Origin: Halorubrum cibi
Lineage (GTDB): Archaea; Halobacteriota; Halobacteria; Halobacteriales; Haloferacaceae
Length of the DNA: 64,000 bases
Assembly: GCF_900182635.1 (NCBI RefSeq)
Contig: NZ_FXTD01000005.1
Span: 1 to 64,000, forward strand
Direction of reading: 5' to 3'
Both the position numbers and the translations under genes were made by a program. Shown piece by piece: positions 16,819-25,375 of this stretch (positions within the stretch are counted from its first letter, which is position 1; each line of letters opens with the position of its first letter). The notes below the pieces were generated by a model, which ran no database searches, had not been told where the DNA came from, and saw nothing but the letters and a program-made list of their open reading frames with translations.

Positions 16819-16843
16819 TGTACAAGTATGTACACTAAGTTAA
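16819..16843 (-). promoter_or_regulatory. trpD promoter with a TGTACA dyad
   Basis: Two TGTACA hexamers (16819-16824 and 16829-16834) separated by four bases, next to a TATA-like TTAACTTA on the minus strand (16836-16843). This is about 50-57 bases before the trpD ATG, so the dyad would cover the transcription start and might be a regulator site. No leader peptide rich in Trp is visible. Confidence 0.45.
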
Positions 16844-16924
16844 CGCTGTCGCCGTCGCTGTGCGGTCGACGGTGCGCTCGCGGCGACGGTGTGGAGGATC
16901 AGGGAGATACGTGGGTTCGGGGTG

Positions 16925-17593
16925 TCACTCCTCGAGTATCGATGTCTCGCCGTCCGCCTCGACGACGACCACGGGAACCGCGGACTCGTCGACGACGGTG
17001 TCGGTCGTCGAGCCGAAGACGAACCGACCGACCGTCCCCGTGGTCGGCGTCCCGACGACGACGAGGTCGTAGTACGGCGACTGCTCGACGATCGCGCCGG
17101 CGGCGGTCCGGTCCTCGACGAGCCAGCGGTCGACCCGGTCGAAGTCGGCGAGGCGGTCGCGCGCGGCCGCGAGCAGCGGATCGCCGGTCGTTGCGGCGTC
17201 GGCATCGACCCCGACCGCGGTGGCGTCGGCCGCCGCCGCGTCCGCGCCGTCTCCCTCTCCGCCGGTTCCGTCGCCGTCGCCGAGCGCGGCCTCGGACGGG
17301 ACCACGTGGAACAGCTCCAGCCACGCATCGGTCGCCTCGGCGATCCCCCGCGCGAGGTCGACGGCCGCCCCCGAGTGCGGGCCGGGGCCGACCGCGACGA
17401 GGATCGAGGCGATCCGGTCGGGCCGGTCCGCCCGGTCTACGCCCTCCAGCCGCGCGTCCGCGGCCGTCCCGGTCGTCGCGAGCGCCTCCGCAACGGCCGG
17501 CTCGACGACCGGCTCGCCGAGGTCCGCCGATCCGACGGTCGAGTCGCCGGCCGTCTCGTCCGCGGCCGCGTCGTCGGCGTCGCTCCCGTACAT
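16925..17593 (-). CDS. UspA-domain protein with acidic N-terminus
   Basis: 222 residues. The first ~55 are acidic low-complexity sequence (MYGSDADDAAADETAGDSTV). A Usp domain follows (ASILVAVGPGPHSGAAVDLA) and ends in YYDLVVVGTPTTGTVGRFVF then GSTTDTVVDESAVPVVVVEA, which keeps the G-2x-G-9x-G[S/T] shape of ATP-binding Usp proteins. An Asp/Ala-rich insert (about residues 120-145) splits the domain. Probably a cytoplasmic stress or nucleotide-sensing protein; it is on the trp strand but stands alone. Confidence 0.75.
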   Translation of the reverse strand: MYGSDADDAAADETAGDSTVGSADLGEPVVEPAVAEALATTGTAADARLEGVDRADRPDRIASILVAVGPGPHSGAAVDLARGIAEATDAWLELFHVVPSEAALGDGDGTGGEGDGADAAAADATAVGVDADAATTGDPLLAAARDRLADFDRVDRWLVEDRTAAGAIVEQSPYYDLVVVGTPTTGTVGRFVFGSTTDTVVDESAVPVVVVEADGETSILEE

Positions 17594-17688
17594 ACCCTAC
17601 GCGTCAGACGTGCGCATGATAAATCCCGTTGGTCCGACGCGTCTCGCCGGATGCTCGGGGTAGCTCTCGCGGAAGCTACTCCCGAAGA

Positions 17689-18972
17689 CTACTCGCGGAA
17701 GAACGCCTCGTCCTCGAACGGCTCCGATTCGCCCTCCACGGCGATCACGTCGAGCGCGGTGACCTCGGCCCCGACGCCGAGGAGCCCGGCGAGGCTCGGC
17801 TCCGTCCGCCCCTCGTCGCCGGAGATCAGCTCCTTGATGTAGAGTCCACCCGCGCCGTGGATCTCGACGGTCGCGTGCCGCGAATCCTCGAGTTCGGCGG
17901 TCGCCTCGTACACGTCGCGCTCGCGGGTCAGGCTCGCGCGCCGGTGGTCGACGCGGTTCGGGGTGTACTGCTCGACGGTCGCTCCCTCGAGTTCGTCGAT
18001 CGCGGCCGCCAGGTCGTCGACGTCGACGTCGGCGTCGAAGGTCACCTCGGCGCGGTAGCGCTTCGAGGCGTCGTGTTCCTTGACGCGTTCGACCATGTCG
18101 TAGGTCGCGAGTCGAAGCCCCTCGACCTCGACCGCGCCGTCGGCGAACGCGTTGACGTCGGCCTCGAGCCGGTCGGTGTCGACCCGCCGGCGACGTGGTT
18201 CCGCGATTTCGATCACGAACGGGCGGCCGGTGCCGAGCATGAGCGCGTCGACGTCCTCGCGGCCCGCGCCGTGGAACGTCGCCTCCGTGCCGTCCATCAC
18301 GTCCTCGACGATCGGCGCGGTGTACTCCTCGACGCTGTCGTCGTAGAGGTACCCCGAGCCGCCGCAGTGGTCACACGGGTCCGCCCCTTGCCGGCCGGAC
18401 CCCTTACACTCCCGGCAGGGCCACTCGGTCTGGGGGATGTCCCGCTCCAGCTTCCGGTAGCGCCCGTAGACGAACGCGGAGTTCACTTTCGCGTCGACGG
18501 CGTCCTCGGCGAGGTCGATCGTGAACTGGACGTCCGGGCGGTCGAAGGAGACCTCCGTGTCCGTGAGCCGACCGAACCGTTTGCCGACCTCGCGGTTGAA
18601 CTCGGACTTGAACGGCTCGCCGGCGTCCGCCTCCAGCCCGGCCTCCTCGCGGAGCAGCGCCTCGTTCTCCTCGATCAGCGGCGGCGGCCGCGTCCCGACG
18701 TTGTAGGTCGAGAACTCGATCTCCTCGACGGCCTCGGCCGCACGCTCGGCCCACGCGTCGAACTCGGCACAGCGCCCCTCACACACCCAACAGTCCTCGG
18801 TCGCGACCGATTCGTGGTCGTCGTCCTCGCGCAACGCGAGCGAGACCCGCAGCGCCGACCCGCGCTCGGCGTTCGACAGCCCGAAGCTCCGGTCGGCGAC
18901 GAGCCGACCGAGACAGGCGTCACACACCGGGCCCGTCGCGGTCGCGCGCGCGGCGACTTCCAGTACGTCCAT
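17689..18972 (-). CDS. pus10: tRNA pseudouridine synthase Pus10
   Basis: 427 residues. Archaeal Pus10 makes pseudouridine 54 (and often 55) in the T loop of tRNA. The N-terminal zinc domain has Cys pairs CDACLGRL and CWVCEGRC, with a second pair set CRECKGSGRQGADPCDHCGG in the middle. The catalytic domain has GAGREDVDALMLGTGRPFVI, with the catalytic Asp in REDVD, then EIAEPRRR. The C-terminus (TPNRVDHRRASL ... GLYIKELISGDEGRTEPSLA) is typical. The ATG at 18972 precedes MDVLEVAARATATGPVCDAC; the longer frame is not conserved in style. Confidence 0.92.
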   Translation of the reverse strand: MDVLEVAARATATGPVCDACLGRLVADRSFGLSNAERGSALRVSLALREDDDHESVATEDCWVCEGRCAEFDAWAERAAEAVEEIEFSTYNVGTRPPPLIEENEALLREEAGLEADAGEPFKSEFNREVGKRFGRLTDTEVSFDRPDVQFTIDLAEDAVDAKVNSAFVYGRYRKLERDIPQTEWPCRECKGSGRQGADPCDHCGGSGYLYDDSVEEYTAPIVEDVMDGTEATFHGAGREDVDALMLGTGRPFVIEIAEPRRRRVDTDRLEADVNAFADGAVEVEGLRLATYDMVERVKEHDASKRYRAEVTFDADVDVDDLAAAIDELEGATVEQYTPNRVDHRRASLTRERDVYEATAELEDSRHATVEIHGAGGLYIKELISGDEGRTEPSLAGLLGVGAEVTALDVIAVEGESEPFEDEAFFRE

Positions 18973-19043
18973 GCGGTGGGAAGCCGGCCGCGGGGTAACT
19001 GTCTTGCCCTTGGACTCCACCTCCGCCCGCTCCCGACCGACTT

Positions 19044-19451
19044 ATGTCCGTCACGACCGTCGGCCCGGCCGTGAGCGAGCCGGCGACGCGCGCGGAAAAG
19101 GTCGACCTCGGCGTCGAGCTCCTCGCACACCTCGAACGCGACGAGCTCCGGCTTCCCGAGGCGATGGACCGGATCGAGACGGTGACGACGAACCCCGCTC
19201 TCACCCGCGAGATCCTCGACACGGCGGAGAAACGCGGCGTGATCGACCGCGAGAACGCCCGCCTCCGCGTGCTTCGGGGCGGAACCTACGTGGAGTACGA
19301 CAGCCAGGTGGTCGCGCGCGAGGGCGACTTCGAGTGTAAACGGTGCGGCGCGGGGATCACGACCGGGCACTTCGTCCGGTTGGAGGCCGGCGAACTCGGG
19401 CCGTTCGGCTCCTCGTGCGTGCGGAAGGTCATCGGTCGGGACGCCGACTGA
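19044..19451 (+). CDS. Small conserved haloarchaeal protein with zinc-ribbon-like end
   Basis: 135 residues. The first ~75 look helical with a winged-helix flavour (EPATRAEKVDLGVELLAHLE ... TREILDTAEKRGVIDRENAR). The end carries FECKRCGAGITTGHFVRLEA and FGSSCVRKVIG, with Cys-x2-Cys, a His and a further Cys that could hold zinc. I believe it matches the haloarchaeal family DUF5830, but that is from memory and unverified. Divergent from pus10, with only 71 bases between them, so it may share a control region. No function can be assigned. Confidence 0.6.
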   Translation: MSVTTVGPAVSEPATRAEKVDLGVELLAHLERDELRLPEAMDRIETVTTNPALTREILDTAEKRGVIDRENARLRVLRGGTYVEYDSQVVAREGDFECKRCGAGITTGHFVRLEAGELGPFGSSCVRKVIGRDAD

Positions 19452-19477
19452 GACGGGAGCGACCTCGAAAGGTCCCG

Positions 19478-20728
19478 TTACCGTCCCTGTCGCAATTCCT
19501 CGATGAGCCGCTCGATGAGTTCGGACTGTCGCTCGATCTTCGCCGACTGCGCCTCGACGGTCTGCCGGAGCGCCGTGACCTCGGTCGCGAGGTCGTCGTC
19601 CTCCACGCCCGCGCTCTCGAAGGGCGATCCCTCGAATCCGTCGCCGTCGATCGATTCCGTCGTATCCGGTGACCTGTCCGCGTTCGCCGGGTCCGCGGTC
19701 GCGTCGGCGTTCCCCGTCGAGCCGTTCGCGTCGGCCGCCGACGTCCCGAAGTCGTCGCCGAGCGGGTCGTCCCCGCCGGCCGCGTTCGCGTTTCCGCCGG
19801 CCGTGTTCGCGTTTCCGCCGGCCGCGTTCCCGACCGCTCCGCCGGTGCGGCCGTGGCTCTCCACGGACTCCGTACCGCCGCGGTCGAAGTCGGTTCCGAT
19901 CGAGCCGCCGACGTCCGTCTCCGCGATCGCTTCGGATCTCTCTTCCGGATCGGCGTCCGAACGCGTTTCGAATCCCTCGCCCGTTTCGGCCGCTGCCTCC
20001 GCATCGGCCGCGGGTGACGCCGAGAGCGGGTCCGGTCCCTCGCCGAAATCGGTCGTCCCGGTCGTCTCCTCTCCCGCGTCCTCGGCGTCGTCCGCGACGG
20101 TCACTCGAAGTTCCTCGAGGCTTCCCACGTCGTGGAACGCACACACCGCGTCGACGAGGCTCTCCCTGACGGCCCGAGCCGATTCGTTGGGGGCCTTGAA
20201 CCGCTCGGATCGTCCGCCGTGCGTGAGCACGACCGCGGTCGCGACGGTCCCCTCCTCGAAGTCGAGGTCGGTCAGGTCGGCGTAGGGGAACTCCTCGAAC
20301 TCCTCGTCCCAGACGGCCGAGCCGACGTGTTTCACGAGCCGGCTGTCGGTGACGACGAGGGTGAGCTCCGAGAAGCGGAACGTCCGCGCGACCGACTCGC
20401 CGGGGTCGGTCACGCCCCGCGCGGAGAGGACTCCGGCGAGGACGGGGTGGACCACGTCGTCGAGGCGTTTCGACGGGACGGTAAGCGTCTCCTCGCCGTC
20501 GAGACCGTAGCCGAAGACGACCTTCGACTTCCGTCGGCCGGTCGAGACGGCGATCCGCTCGGCGTCGTGCGGGTACTCCTCGACGGTCTCGTCGGAGAGC
20601 AGGCCGTCGGCGCGGTACACGAGCGTTCGCGTGGGCGTGACCGCCAGGAGGTCGTCCCCCCCGAGCGGGACCCGTGCGACGACCTCCTCGTCGCCGGCGG
20701 CCCCCGACAGTAGTTCCGGAAGGCTCAT
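19478..20728 (-). CDS. Conserved haloarchaeal protein: two PH-like modules, acidic linker, coiled coil
   Basis: About 416 residues from MSLPELLSGAAGDEEVVARV (an ATG nine codons upstream is possible). Two similar beta-rich modules can be seen: residues ~20-95 (LLAVTPTRTLVYRADGLLSD ... KSKVVFGYGLDGEETLTVPS) and ~115-185 (LTLVVTDSRLVKHVGSAVWD ... FPYADLTDLDFEEGTVATAV), the layout of bacterial-PH-like domains. An Asp/Glu/Ala/Gly/Asn-rich disordered linker of ~160 residues follows, including short NAAGGNANTAGGNANAAGGD repeats. The end is a predicted coiled coil (TEVTALRQTVEAQSAKIERQ). Cytoplasmic, no catalytic motif recognised. Probably a scaffold or oligomeric protein (inference). Confidence 0.6.
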   Translation of the reverse strand: MSLPELLSGAAGDEEVVARVPLGGDDLLAVTPTRTLVYRADGLLSDETVEEYPHDAERIAVSTGRRKSKVVFGYGLDGEETLTVPSKRLDDVVHPVLAGVLSARGVTDPGESVARTFRFSELTLVVTDSRLVKHVGSAVWDEEFEEFPYADLTDLDFEEGTVATAVVLTHGGRSERFKAPNESARAVRESLVDAVCAFHDVGSLEELRVTVADDAEDAGEETTGTTDFGEGPDPLSASPAADAEAAAETGEGFETRSDADPEERSEAIAETDVGGSIGTDFDRGGTESVESHGRTGGAVGNAAGGNANTAGGNANAAGGDDPLGDDFGTSAADANGSTGNADATADPANADRSPDTTESIDGDGFEGSPFESAGVEDDDLATEVTALRQTVEAQSAKIERQSELIERLIEELRQGR

Positions 20729-20852
20729 ACGCCGAACGTCCGGGGCGTCCGGCATAAATCCGCGGGGTCCGTTTCTCGGTCGTGGATCCGGTCGACGACG
20801 ACGCTCGCGTGATCGCGTGCGGACCCCTCACAGACCCCCGACGGATGGGAAG

Positions 20853-20858
20853 CTTAAA
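20853..20858 (+). promoter_or_regulatory. TATA-like element of the tRNA-Met gene
   Basis: CTTAAA about 30 bases upstream of the mature tRNA 5' end at 20886 fits an archaeal promoter placing transcription start very near the tRNA. Confidence 0.45.
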
Positions 20859-20885
20859 GAGTGTCATCGCGATACGTAAGCGTGA

Positions 20886-21039
20886 GGCCGGGTGGCTTAG
20901 CTGGACATAGCGCCGCACTCATAGGGTTCGGAGATTCGGTGCGGTGACGCCTTGGAAGCGTCCGCGTCCTTCCCGTGGCTCCGCCGAGCCTCGGACCTGG
21001 GACATGCGGAGATCGTGGGTTCGGAGCCCACCCCGGCCA
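20886..21039 (+). tRNA. tRNA-Met(CAT), elongator, with intron
   Basis: The acceptor stem GGCCGGG pairs with CCCGGCC and the discriminator is A. The anticodon stem CCGCA/TGCGG is interrupted in its loop after position 37. The T arm is GTGGG-TTCGGAG-CCCAC. The anticodon CAT is at 20920-20922. The exons are 20886-20923 and 21004-21039, joined by removal of an 80-base intron. Elongator tRNA-Met with an intron at 37/38 is the usual haloarchaeal arrangement. Confidence 0.93.
20924..21003 (+). other. tRNA-Met intron with bulge-helix-bulge splice sites
   Basis: The exon/intron junctions form the archaeal bulge-helix-bulge. The central helix CTCA (20918-20921) pairs with TGGG (20998-21001). The 3-base bulges are TAG (20922-20924) and ACA (21002-21004), cut after the second base of each. 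A flanking intron helix (GGTTCG with CGGACC) supports it. The tRNA endonuclease would cut at 20923/20924 and 21003/21004. Confidence 0.88.
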
Positions 21040-21132
21040 TACTTCCTCTCGTCGACGGTACTCACTGACGTCCCCCGATCCGGATACTGCCGGGATCGAT
21101 ACATCCAATCCACGTCGGACGCCGATCAGCCC

Positions 21133-22113
21133 GTGACACCCTCCGACACCGACGCGGGAACCGAGACGGTACTGGTGACCGGCGGCACGGGCTTCATCGG
21201 ATCACACCTCGCCCTGCGGCTCGTCGACGACGGCCACGAGGTCGTCGCCGTCGACGCCGCGCCCGACGCCGCGCTCCTCGATCGGCTCGGCGTCGCGGAA
21301 TCCGTCGAGGTCCGACGCGGCGACGTGACCGACGTGGCCGCGATCGCTCGGGCGATCCGCGAGAGCGGAGCCACGCGGATCGTCCACCTGGCCGCGCTCT
21401 TGAGTGAGGACGTTCGAACCGACGAGCTCGCGACCACGCGAGTGAACGTGCTCGGCGCGAACCACGTGCTCGAGGCCGCTCGGCTCTTTTCGGACCGGAT
21501 CGACCGCGTCGTGGTGACGTCGAGCGAGACGGTGTACGGCCCCGGATCGGCGTACGAGGGACCCGTCCCCGAGGACGCGCTGTTGTCGCCGGACTCGCCG
21601 TACGCCGCCGCGAAGCGCCACGCCGAGTGTCTCTCGCGACGCTATCGGGAGGACCACGGCGTCCCCGCGGTCGTGCTCCGACCGACGGGCGTCTTCGGAC
21701 CGTTCAGACGGAGCTTCACGGCGTTTTCGGACCTCTTCGAGCGGCCGGCGGTCGGCGATCCCGTCCGCGTCGAGGGCGGTGGAACCGCCGTGAGCTGGCT
21801 CTCCGTGCGGGACGCCGCCGACGCGTTCCGGCGCGCCGCGCTGGCGTCCGACGGCGACCTCGAGCACGGCGTCTACAACGTCCGCGGCGAGGTCGCAACC
21901 GTCGCGGAGACCGCGGAGGCGGTCCGGCGGCTCCTCCCGGGCGCGGCGGTGACCGTGGCCGACGACGCCGACCACGACTGGTCCGCCCAGCGGCTCGCGC
22001 TCGACCGCGCACGGACCGATCTCGGCTACGAGATCGACTACGGCCTCGAGGAACTCACGCGCGAGTACGTCGACGCGGTTCGGCGCGACGCCGGGCTTGG
22101 CACCGTCGACTGA
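21133..22113 (+). CDS. NAD-dependent epimerase/dehydratase (extended SDR)
   Basis: 326 residues from a GTG start. The Rossmann motif VLVTGGTGFIGSHLALRL is at residues ~11-28. Asp-Val binding follows (VEVRRGDVTDVAAIA), then VVTSSETVYG with the catalytic Ser/Thr and YAAAKRHAE with the Tyr-x3-Lys pair. VVLRPTGVFGPF is the substrate-side loop. Typical of nucleotide-sugar epimerases or dehydratases; the substrate is unknown. The frame is open far upstream, but that would overlap the tRNA-Met gene, so the GTG at 21133 (just before TPSDTDAGTETVLVTGG) is preferred. Nearby glmU- and glmM-like genes suggest a role in sugar-nucleotide metabolism. Confidence 0.82.
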   Translation: MTPSDTDAGTETVLVTGGTGFIGSHLALRLVDDGHEVVAVDAAPDAALLDRLGVAESVEVRRGDVTDVAAIARAIRESGATRIVHLAALLSEDVRTDELATTRVNVLGANHVLEAARLFSDRIDRVVVTSSETVYGPGSAYEGPVPEDALLSPDSPYAAAKRHAECLSRRYREDHGVPAVVLRPTGVFGPFRRSFTAFSDLFERPAVGDPVRVEGGGTAVSWLSVRDAADAFRRAALASDGDLEHGVYNVRGEVATVAETAEAVRRLLPGAAVTVADDADHDWSAQRLALDRARTDLGYEIDYGLEELTREYVDAVRRDAGLGTVD

Positions 22114-22156
22114 TCCGGGGAGCGCGGCCGCCGCGACCGATCCCCGCCTTCCAGCC

Positions 22157-22651
22157 TCACCCGCCGACGGCCGTCCCGGTCAGGACCGCGATCCCGGCGA
22201 CTACGCCGCCGGCGACGAGGAGGGCGTAGTTCGCGACTGGGTTCGCCGCCGTCACCAGATCGAGGGTGTAGTGGTCGTCTCGGACGGGCGCGTACGGGCG
22301 GATCCCCATCGGCGTGATCGCGTCGGCGAGGAGGTGCGAGACGACCGTCCCCGCGCCGAGGACGAACCCGAGTGCGGCGAGCGCGAGTGCCGCGATCGGT
22401 CCGCTCTCGATCCCTACTGCGCCGCCGACGAGACCGAACGCGACGCCGACCGCGAGCGCGAACCAGACCGTGTGGGTGATCCCGCGGTGTTTCACGAACG
22501 GGACGCGCGTGTCCAGATCAGGAAGCATCGCCGTCCAGGCGACGATGGCGGTTCCGACCGCCGCGAGTTCGAGGCCGGCGAACGCGGCGAGGCCGAACCC
22601 GACCGGCGCGTACACCGCGAGCGCGGCCCCGACGTGTCCCTTCCTGTACAC
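22157..22651 (-). CDS. Membrane-bound metal-dependent hydrolase-like protein (DUF457/YdjM type)
   Basis: 164 residues with four or five membrane helices (GHVGAALAVYAPVGFGLAAF, VGTAIVAWTAMLPDL, TVWFALAVGVAFGLVGGAVG, IAALALAALGFVLGAG and a C-terminal helix). The His/Asp motif typical of this family is present: the GHVGAAL His, LPDLDTRVPF, KHRGITHT and VSHLLAD. These proteins are linked to membrane phospholipid hydrolysis or are of unknown role. It starts just downstream of the glmU-like gene on the same strand (20-base gap). Confidence 0.75.
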   Translation of the reverse strand: MYRKGHVGAALAVYAPVGFGLAAFAGLELAAVGTAIVAWTAMLPDLDTRVPFVKHRGITHTVWFALAVGVAFGLVGGAVGIESGPIAALALAALGFVLGAGTVVSHLLADAITPMGIRPYAPVRDDHYTLDLVTAANPVANYALLVAGGVVAGIAVLTGTAVGG

Positions 22652-22670
22652 GGTCGATCGCTCACTCGGT

Positions 22671-23855
22671 TCAGCGGTCCCGCAGGACCGTCTCGCCGGG
22701 CGCGACCGTCGCGCCCGCGGAGAGGACGATCCCGACGTTGATCGTACAGTTGATCCCGGTGCGGACCCCGTCGCCGCAGACGATCCCGAACTTCCGGCGG
22801 CCCGTGCTCACCCGGTCGCCCTTCACCGTGAGCTCGACCGGCTCGCCGTCGTGTCTGAGGTTCGCGACCGTCGTCCCCGCGCCGAGGTTGACGTCCTCGC
22901 CGAGCACGCTATCGCCGAGGTACGTGAGGTGTGGCACCGCCGAGTCAGCCATCACGACGCTGTTTTTCACCTCGACGCCGTGGCCGACGCGGGTGTCCGG
23001 CCCGAGATACGTCGTCCCCCGGACGTACGCGTTGGGGCCGACGTGGCTGCCGGCGGCGACGTACGCCGGCCCCTCGATCACGACGCCGGGCTCGATCGTC
23101 GCGTCGTTCTCGACGATCACCGTGCCCCGTAACTCGGCGTCGTCGCTCACGTCACCGCCGACCTCGCGGTCGAGGTCCGCGATCTTCCACTCGTTGGCGG
23201 CGAGCAGCTCCCACGGCCGGCCCACGTCCAGCCAGCGGTCGAAGGGGATCGAGCGCACGTCGGTCGTCTCACACGCCCGCTGGAGCACGTCGGTGAGCTC
23301 CAGCTCGCCGCGTTCGCTCTCGTCGACGTCGAGCCACGCGAGCGCTGCGGCGGGGAAGACGTACGCGCCGGTGTTCACGAGGTTCGAGGGCGGGTCCGCG
23401 GGCTTCTCGACGACGCCTTCGACCCGGCCGTCGGTGACGCGCAACACCCCGTACGACGAGGGATTCTCGACGCGGTAGGAGCCGACCGCGGCATCCGAGT
23501 CGTACAGTTCCTCGAGCGACTCGCGGTCGTAGAGGGCGTCGCCGTTCAACACGACGAACGGTGCCTCCTCGAGTTCGCTTCGGGCGGTGCGGACGGCGTC
23601 CGCCGTCCCGCGCTGTTCGGTCTGCGTGACGGTCTCGACCGGCACCGACCAGTCGCGCTCGGCGATCGCGGTCCGGACCGCGTCCGCCTCGTAGCCGACG
23701 ACGACGACGACCCGGCTCGCGCCCGACTCGATCGCGTCCTCGAGACAGCGGACGACGAGCGGTTTGCCGGCGACCGGCAGCATCGGTTTCGGCGTGTTCG
23801 CCGTCAGCGGGCGCATCCGAGTCCCTTCACCGGCCGCGAGTACGACGGTCTGCAT
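22671..23855 (-). CDS. Bifunctional sugar-1-phosphate nucleotidylyl-/acetyltransferase (GlmU-like)
   Basis: 394 residues. The N-terminal nucleotidyltransferase has VVLAAGEGTRMRPLTANTPK then PMLPVAGKPL (nucleotide loop and Lys), VVLNGDALYD (metal Asp) and NLVNTGAYVFP. From residue ~245 the left-handed beta-helix hexapeptide repeats begin (GTVIVENDATIEPGVVIEGP ... NLGAGTTVANLRHDGEPVEL). This is the archaeal GlmU/ST0452-like layout that makes UDP-GlcNAc from GlcN-1-P, although glucose-1-phosphate thymidylyl activity is also possible. The adjacent glmM-like gene, with the same orientation and an 88-base gap, supplies the sugar-1-phosphate. Confidence 0.85.
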   Translation of the reverse strand: MQTVVLAAGEGTRMRPLTANTPKPMLPVAGKPLVVRCLEDAIESGASRVVVVVGYEADAVRTAIAERDWSVPVETVTQTEQRGTADAVRTARSELEEAPFVVLNGDALYDRESLEELYDSDAAVGSYRVENPSSYGVLRVTDGRVEGVVEKPADPPSNLVNTGAYVFPAAALAWLDVDESERGELELTDVLQRACETTDVRSIPFDRWLDVGRPWELLAANEWKIADLDREVGGDVSDDAELRGTVIVENDATIEPGVVIEGPAYVAAGSHVGPNAYVRGTTYLGPDTRVGHGVEVKNSVVMADSAVPHLTYLGDSVLGEDVNLGAGTTVANLRHDGEPVELTVKGDRVSTGRRKFGIVCGDGVRTGINCTINVGIVLSAGATVAPGETVLRDR

Positions 23856-23943
23856 ATACCCGAACGTCTCCGGACTCCGGGAAAGGTATTGCGACGTCGG
23901 ACGACAGCGGCGACAGCGGCGGCCGCGCCGAGCGTGCCGAGCG

Positions 23944-25308
23944 TCAGTCTCCCGCGTCCGCGAGCGCGCGATCGACTATCCCGCTCGCGCGCTCTAGGAG
24001 GGCGTCCGCGGCGTCGGCCTGGCGGGCCTCCGCCGTGAGCCGGATCAGCGGCTCGGTCCCCGAGGCGCGGAGGAGGAACCACCCCTCGTCGGCGTCGACG
24101 CGGACCCCGTCGAGCGTCGAGACGTCGTCGAACTCGTCGGTCACGCGCTCCGCGACCAGCGCCATCGCGTCGGCCTTGTGGTCCGTCCGAACCGAGCGCC
24201 GCCGGATCGGGTAGCGCTCCATCGCCGCGACACGCTCCGAGAGGGGCCTCTCCGCGATGAGCGCGGCGAGCCGGACCGCCGCGAGCGGCCCGTCCGGACA
24301 CAGCGTCTCCTCCGGGAAGATCCACGCGCCGGAGGGTTCACCGCCGAAGGCGACGCCCGCCTCGGCGGCGCGCTCGGCCACGTAGACGTCGCCGACGCGC
24401 GTGTAGACGAGTTCCGCACCGATCTCGGCGAGCGCGTCCGCGGCCGCGAGGCTTGTGTCGACCGGAGCAGCCACTCGATCCCCGTCTCCGGCCGCCGCCC
24501 GACCGAAGACGGCGAGGAGCAGGTCGCCGGGGACGAACTCGCCCTCCTCGGTGACCGCCATCATGCGGTCCGCGTCGCCGTCGTGAGCGATCCCGAGGTC
24601 GGCGTCGATCGCCTCGACGGTGGCAGTGAGCGTCGCGCAGTTCTCGGCGGTCGGCTCGCTCGGGCGGGCGGGGAACCGGCCGTCCGGCGTCGCGTTCAGC
24701 GTCTCGACGTCGGCACCCAGCTCGTGGAGCGCGTCGGCGGTCACGCCGCCCGTGCCGTTGCCGACGTCGACGACGACGGAGAGATCGGCGAGGGGATCGG
24801 AGGCGGCTGCTCCGGCCTCGTCCGTCTCCGTCGCGCGCTCGACGGCCGCGACCAGCGCGTCGCGGTGGCGGTCGGTCGCGGCGGTGATGCGCTCGTACTC
24901 GCCCTGTCCCTCCCAGTCGGCGAGGTCGAACGCTTCCTCGCGGATCCGCTCCTCGATGACGTCCTGTCGCCCCGGCGGGTACGCCTGCCCCGAGGGGGTC
25001 CACAGCTTGAGCCCGTTGTCGGGCGCCGGGTTGTGCGAGGCTGTCACGACGATCCCGGCGTCCGCGTCCCGCGTTCCGATCGCCCGCGCGACCGTGGGCG
25101 TGGCGGCACGGCCCACGTCGATCACGTCCGCGCCGGTCTCGCGGAGGCCGGCGACCAACGCGTCGCGGAGCGTCTCTCCCGTCTTTCGCGCGTCGCGTCC
25201 GACCACGACCCGGTCCGTCTCGGTGCCGACCGCGCGCCCCACGTCGAGCGCGACGGCCGCGGTGACGGTCTCGCCGACGGGGCCGCGGATCCCGCTGGTT
25301 CCGAACAT
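23944..25308 (-). CDS. glmM: Phosphohexomutase (phosphoglucosamine mutase-like)
   Basis: 454 residues. Interconverts hexose-6- and hexose-1-phosphates. The opening MFGTSGIRGPVGETVTAAVA, the phosphoserine loop IVVTASHNPAPDNGLKLW, the Mg2+ loop IAHDGDADRMMAV, the sugar-binding AFGGEPSGAWIF and the phosphate-binding RASGTEPLIRLTAEA are all intact. Archaeal members may act on glucosamine, mannose or glucose phosphates; the GlmU-like neighbour favours glucosamine (inference). The ATG at 25308 starts the conserved protein; the upstream extension is not conserved. Confidence 0.82.
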   Translation of the reverse strand: MFGTSGIRGPVGETVTAAVALDVGRAVGTETDRVVVGRDARKTGETLRDALVAGLRETGADVIDVGRAATPTVARAIGTRDADAGIVVTASHNPAPDNGLKLWTPSGQAYPPGRQDVIEERIREEAFDLADWEGQGEYERITAATDRHRDALVAAVERATETDEAGAAASDPLADLSVVVDVGNGTGGVTADALHELGADVETLNATPDGRFPARPSEPTAENCATLTATVEAIDADLGIAHDGDADRMMAVTEEGEFVPGDLLLAVFGRAAAGDGDRVAAPVDTSLAAADALAEIGAELVYTRVGDVYVAERAAEAGVAFGGEPSGAWIFPEETLCPDGPLAAVRLAALIAERPLSERVAAMERYPIRRRSVRTDHKADAMALVAERVTDEFDDVSTLDGVRVDADEGWFLLRASGTEPLIRLTAEARQADAADALLERASGIVDRALADAGD

Positions 25309-25375
25309 ACCTGTGGCTCCCGTCGGGGAGCCTTGTAACCTCGGGAAAGGAGGGGCGAGAAGGCGACGACCGATC

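Noticed and set aside
18675-20918. Very long open frames opposite real genes (for example 747 codons at 18675-20918, 753 codons at 61162-63423, 606 codons at 14227-16047)
   Set aside because: They are strongly Arg/Pro/Ser-rich and lie on the opposite strand of well-defined genes, an effect of high GC content at third codon positions.
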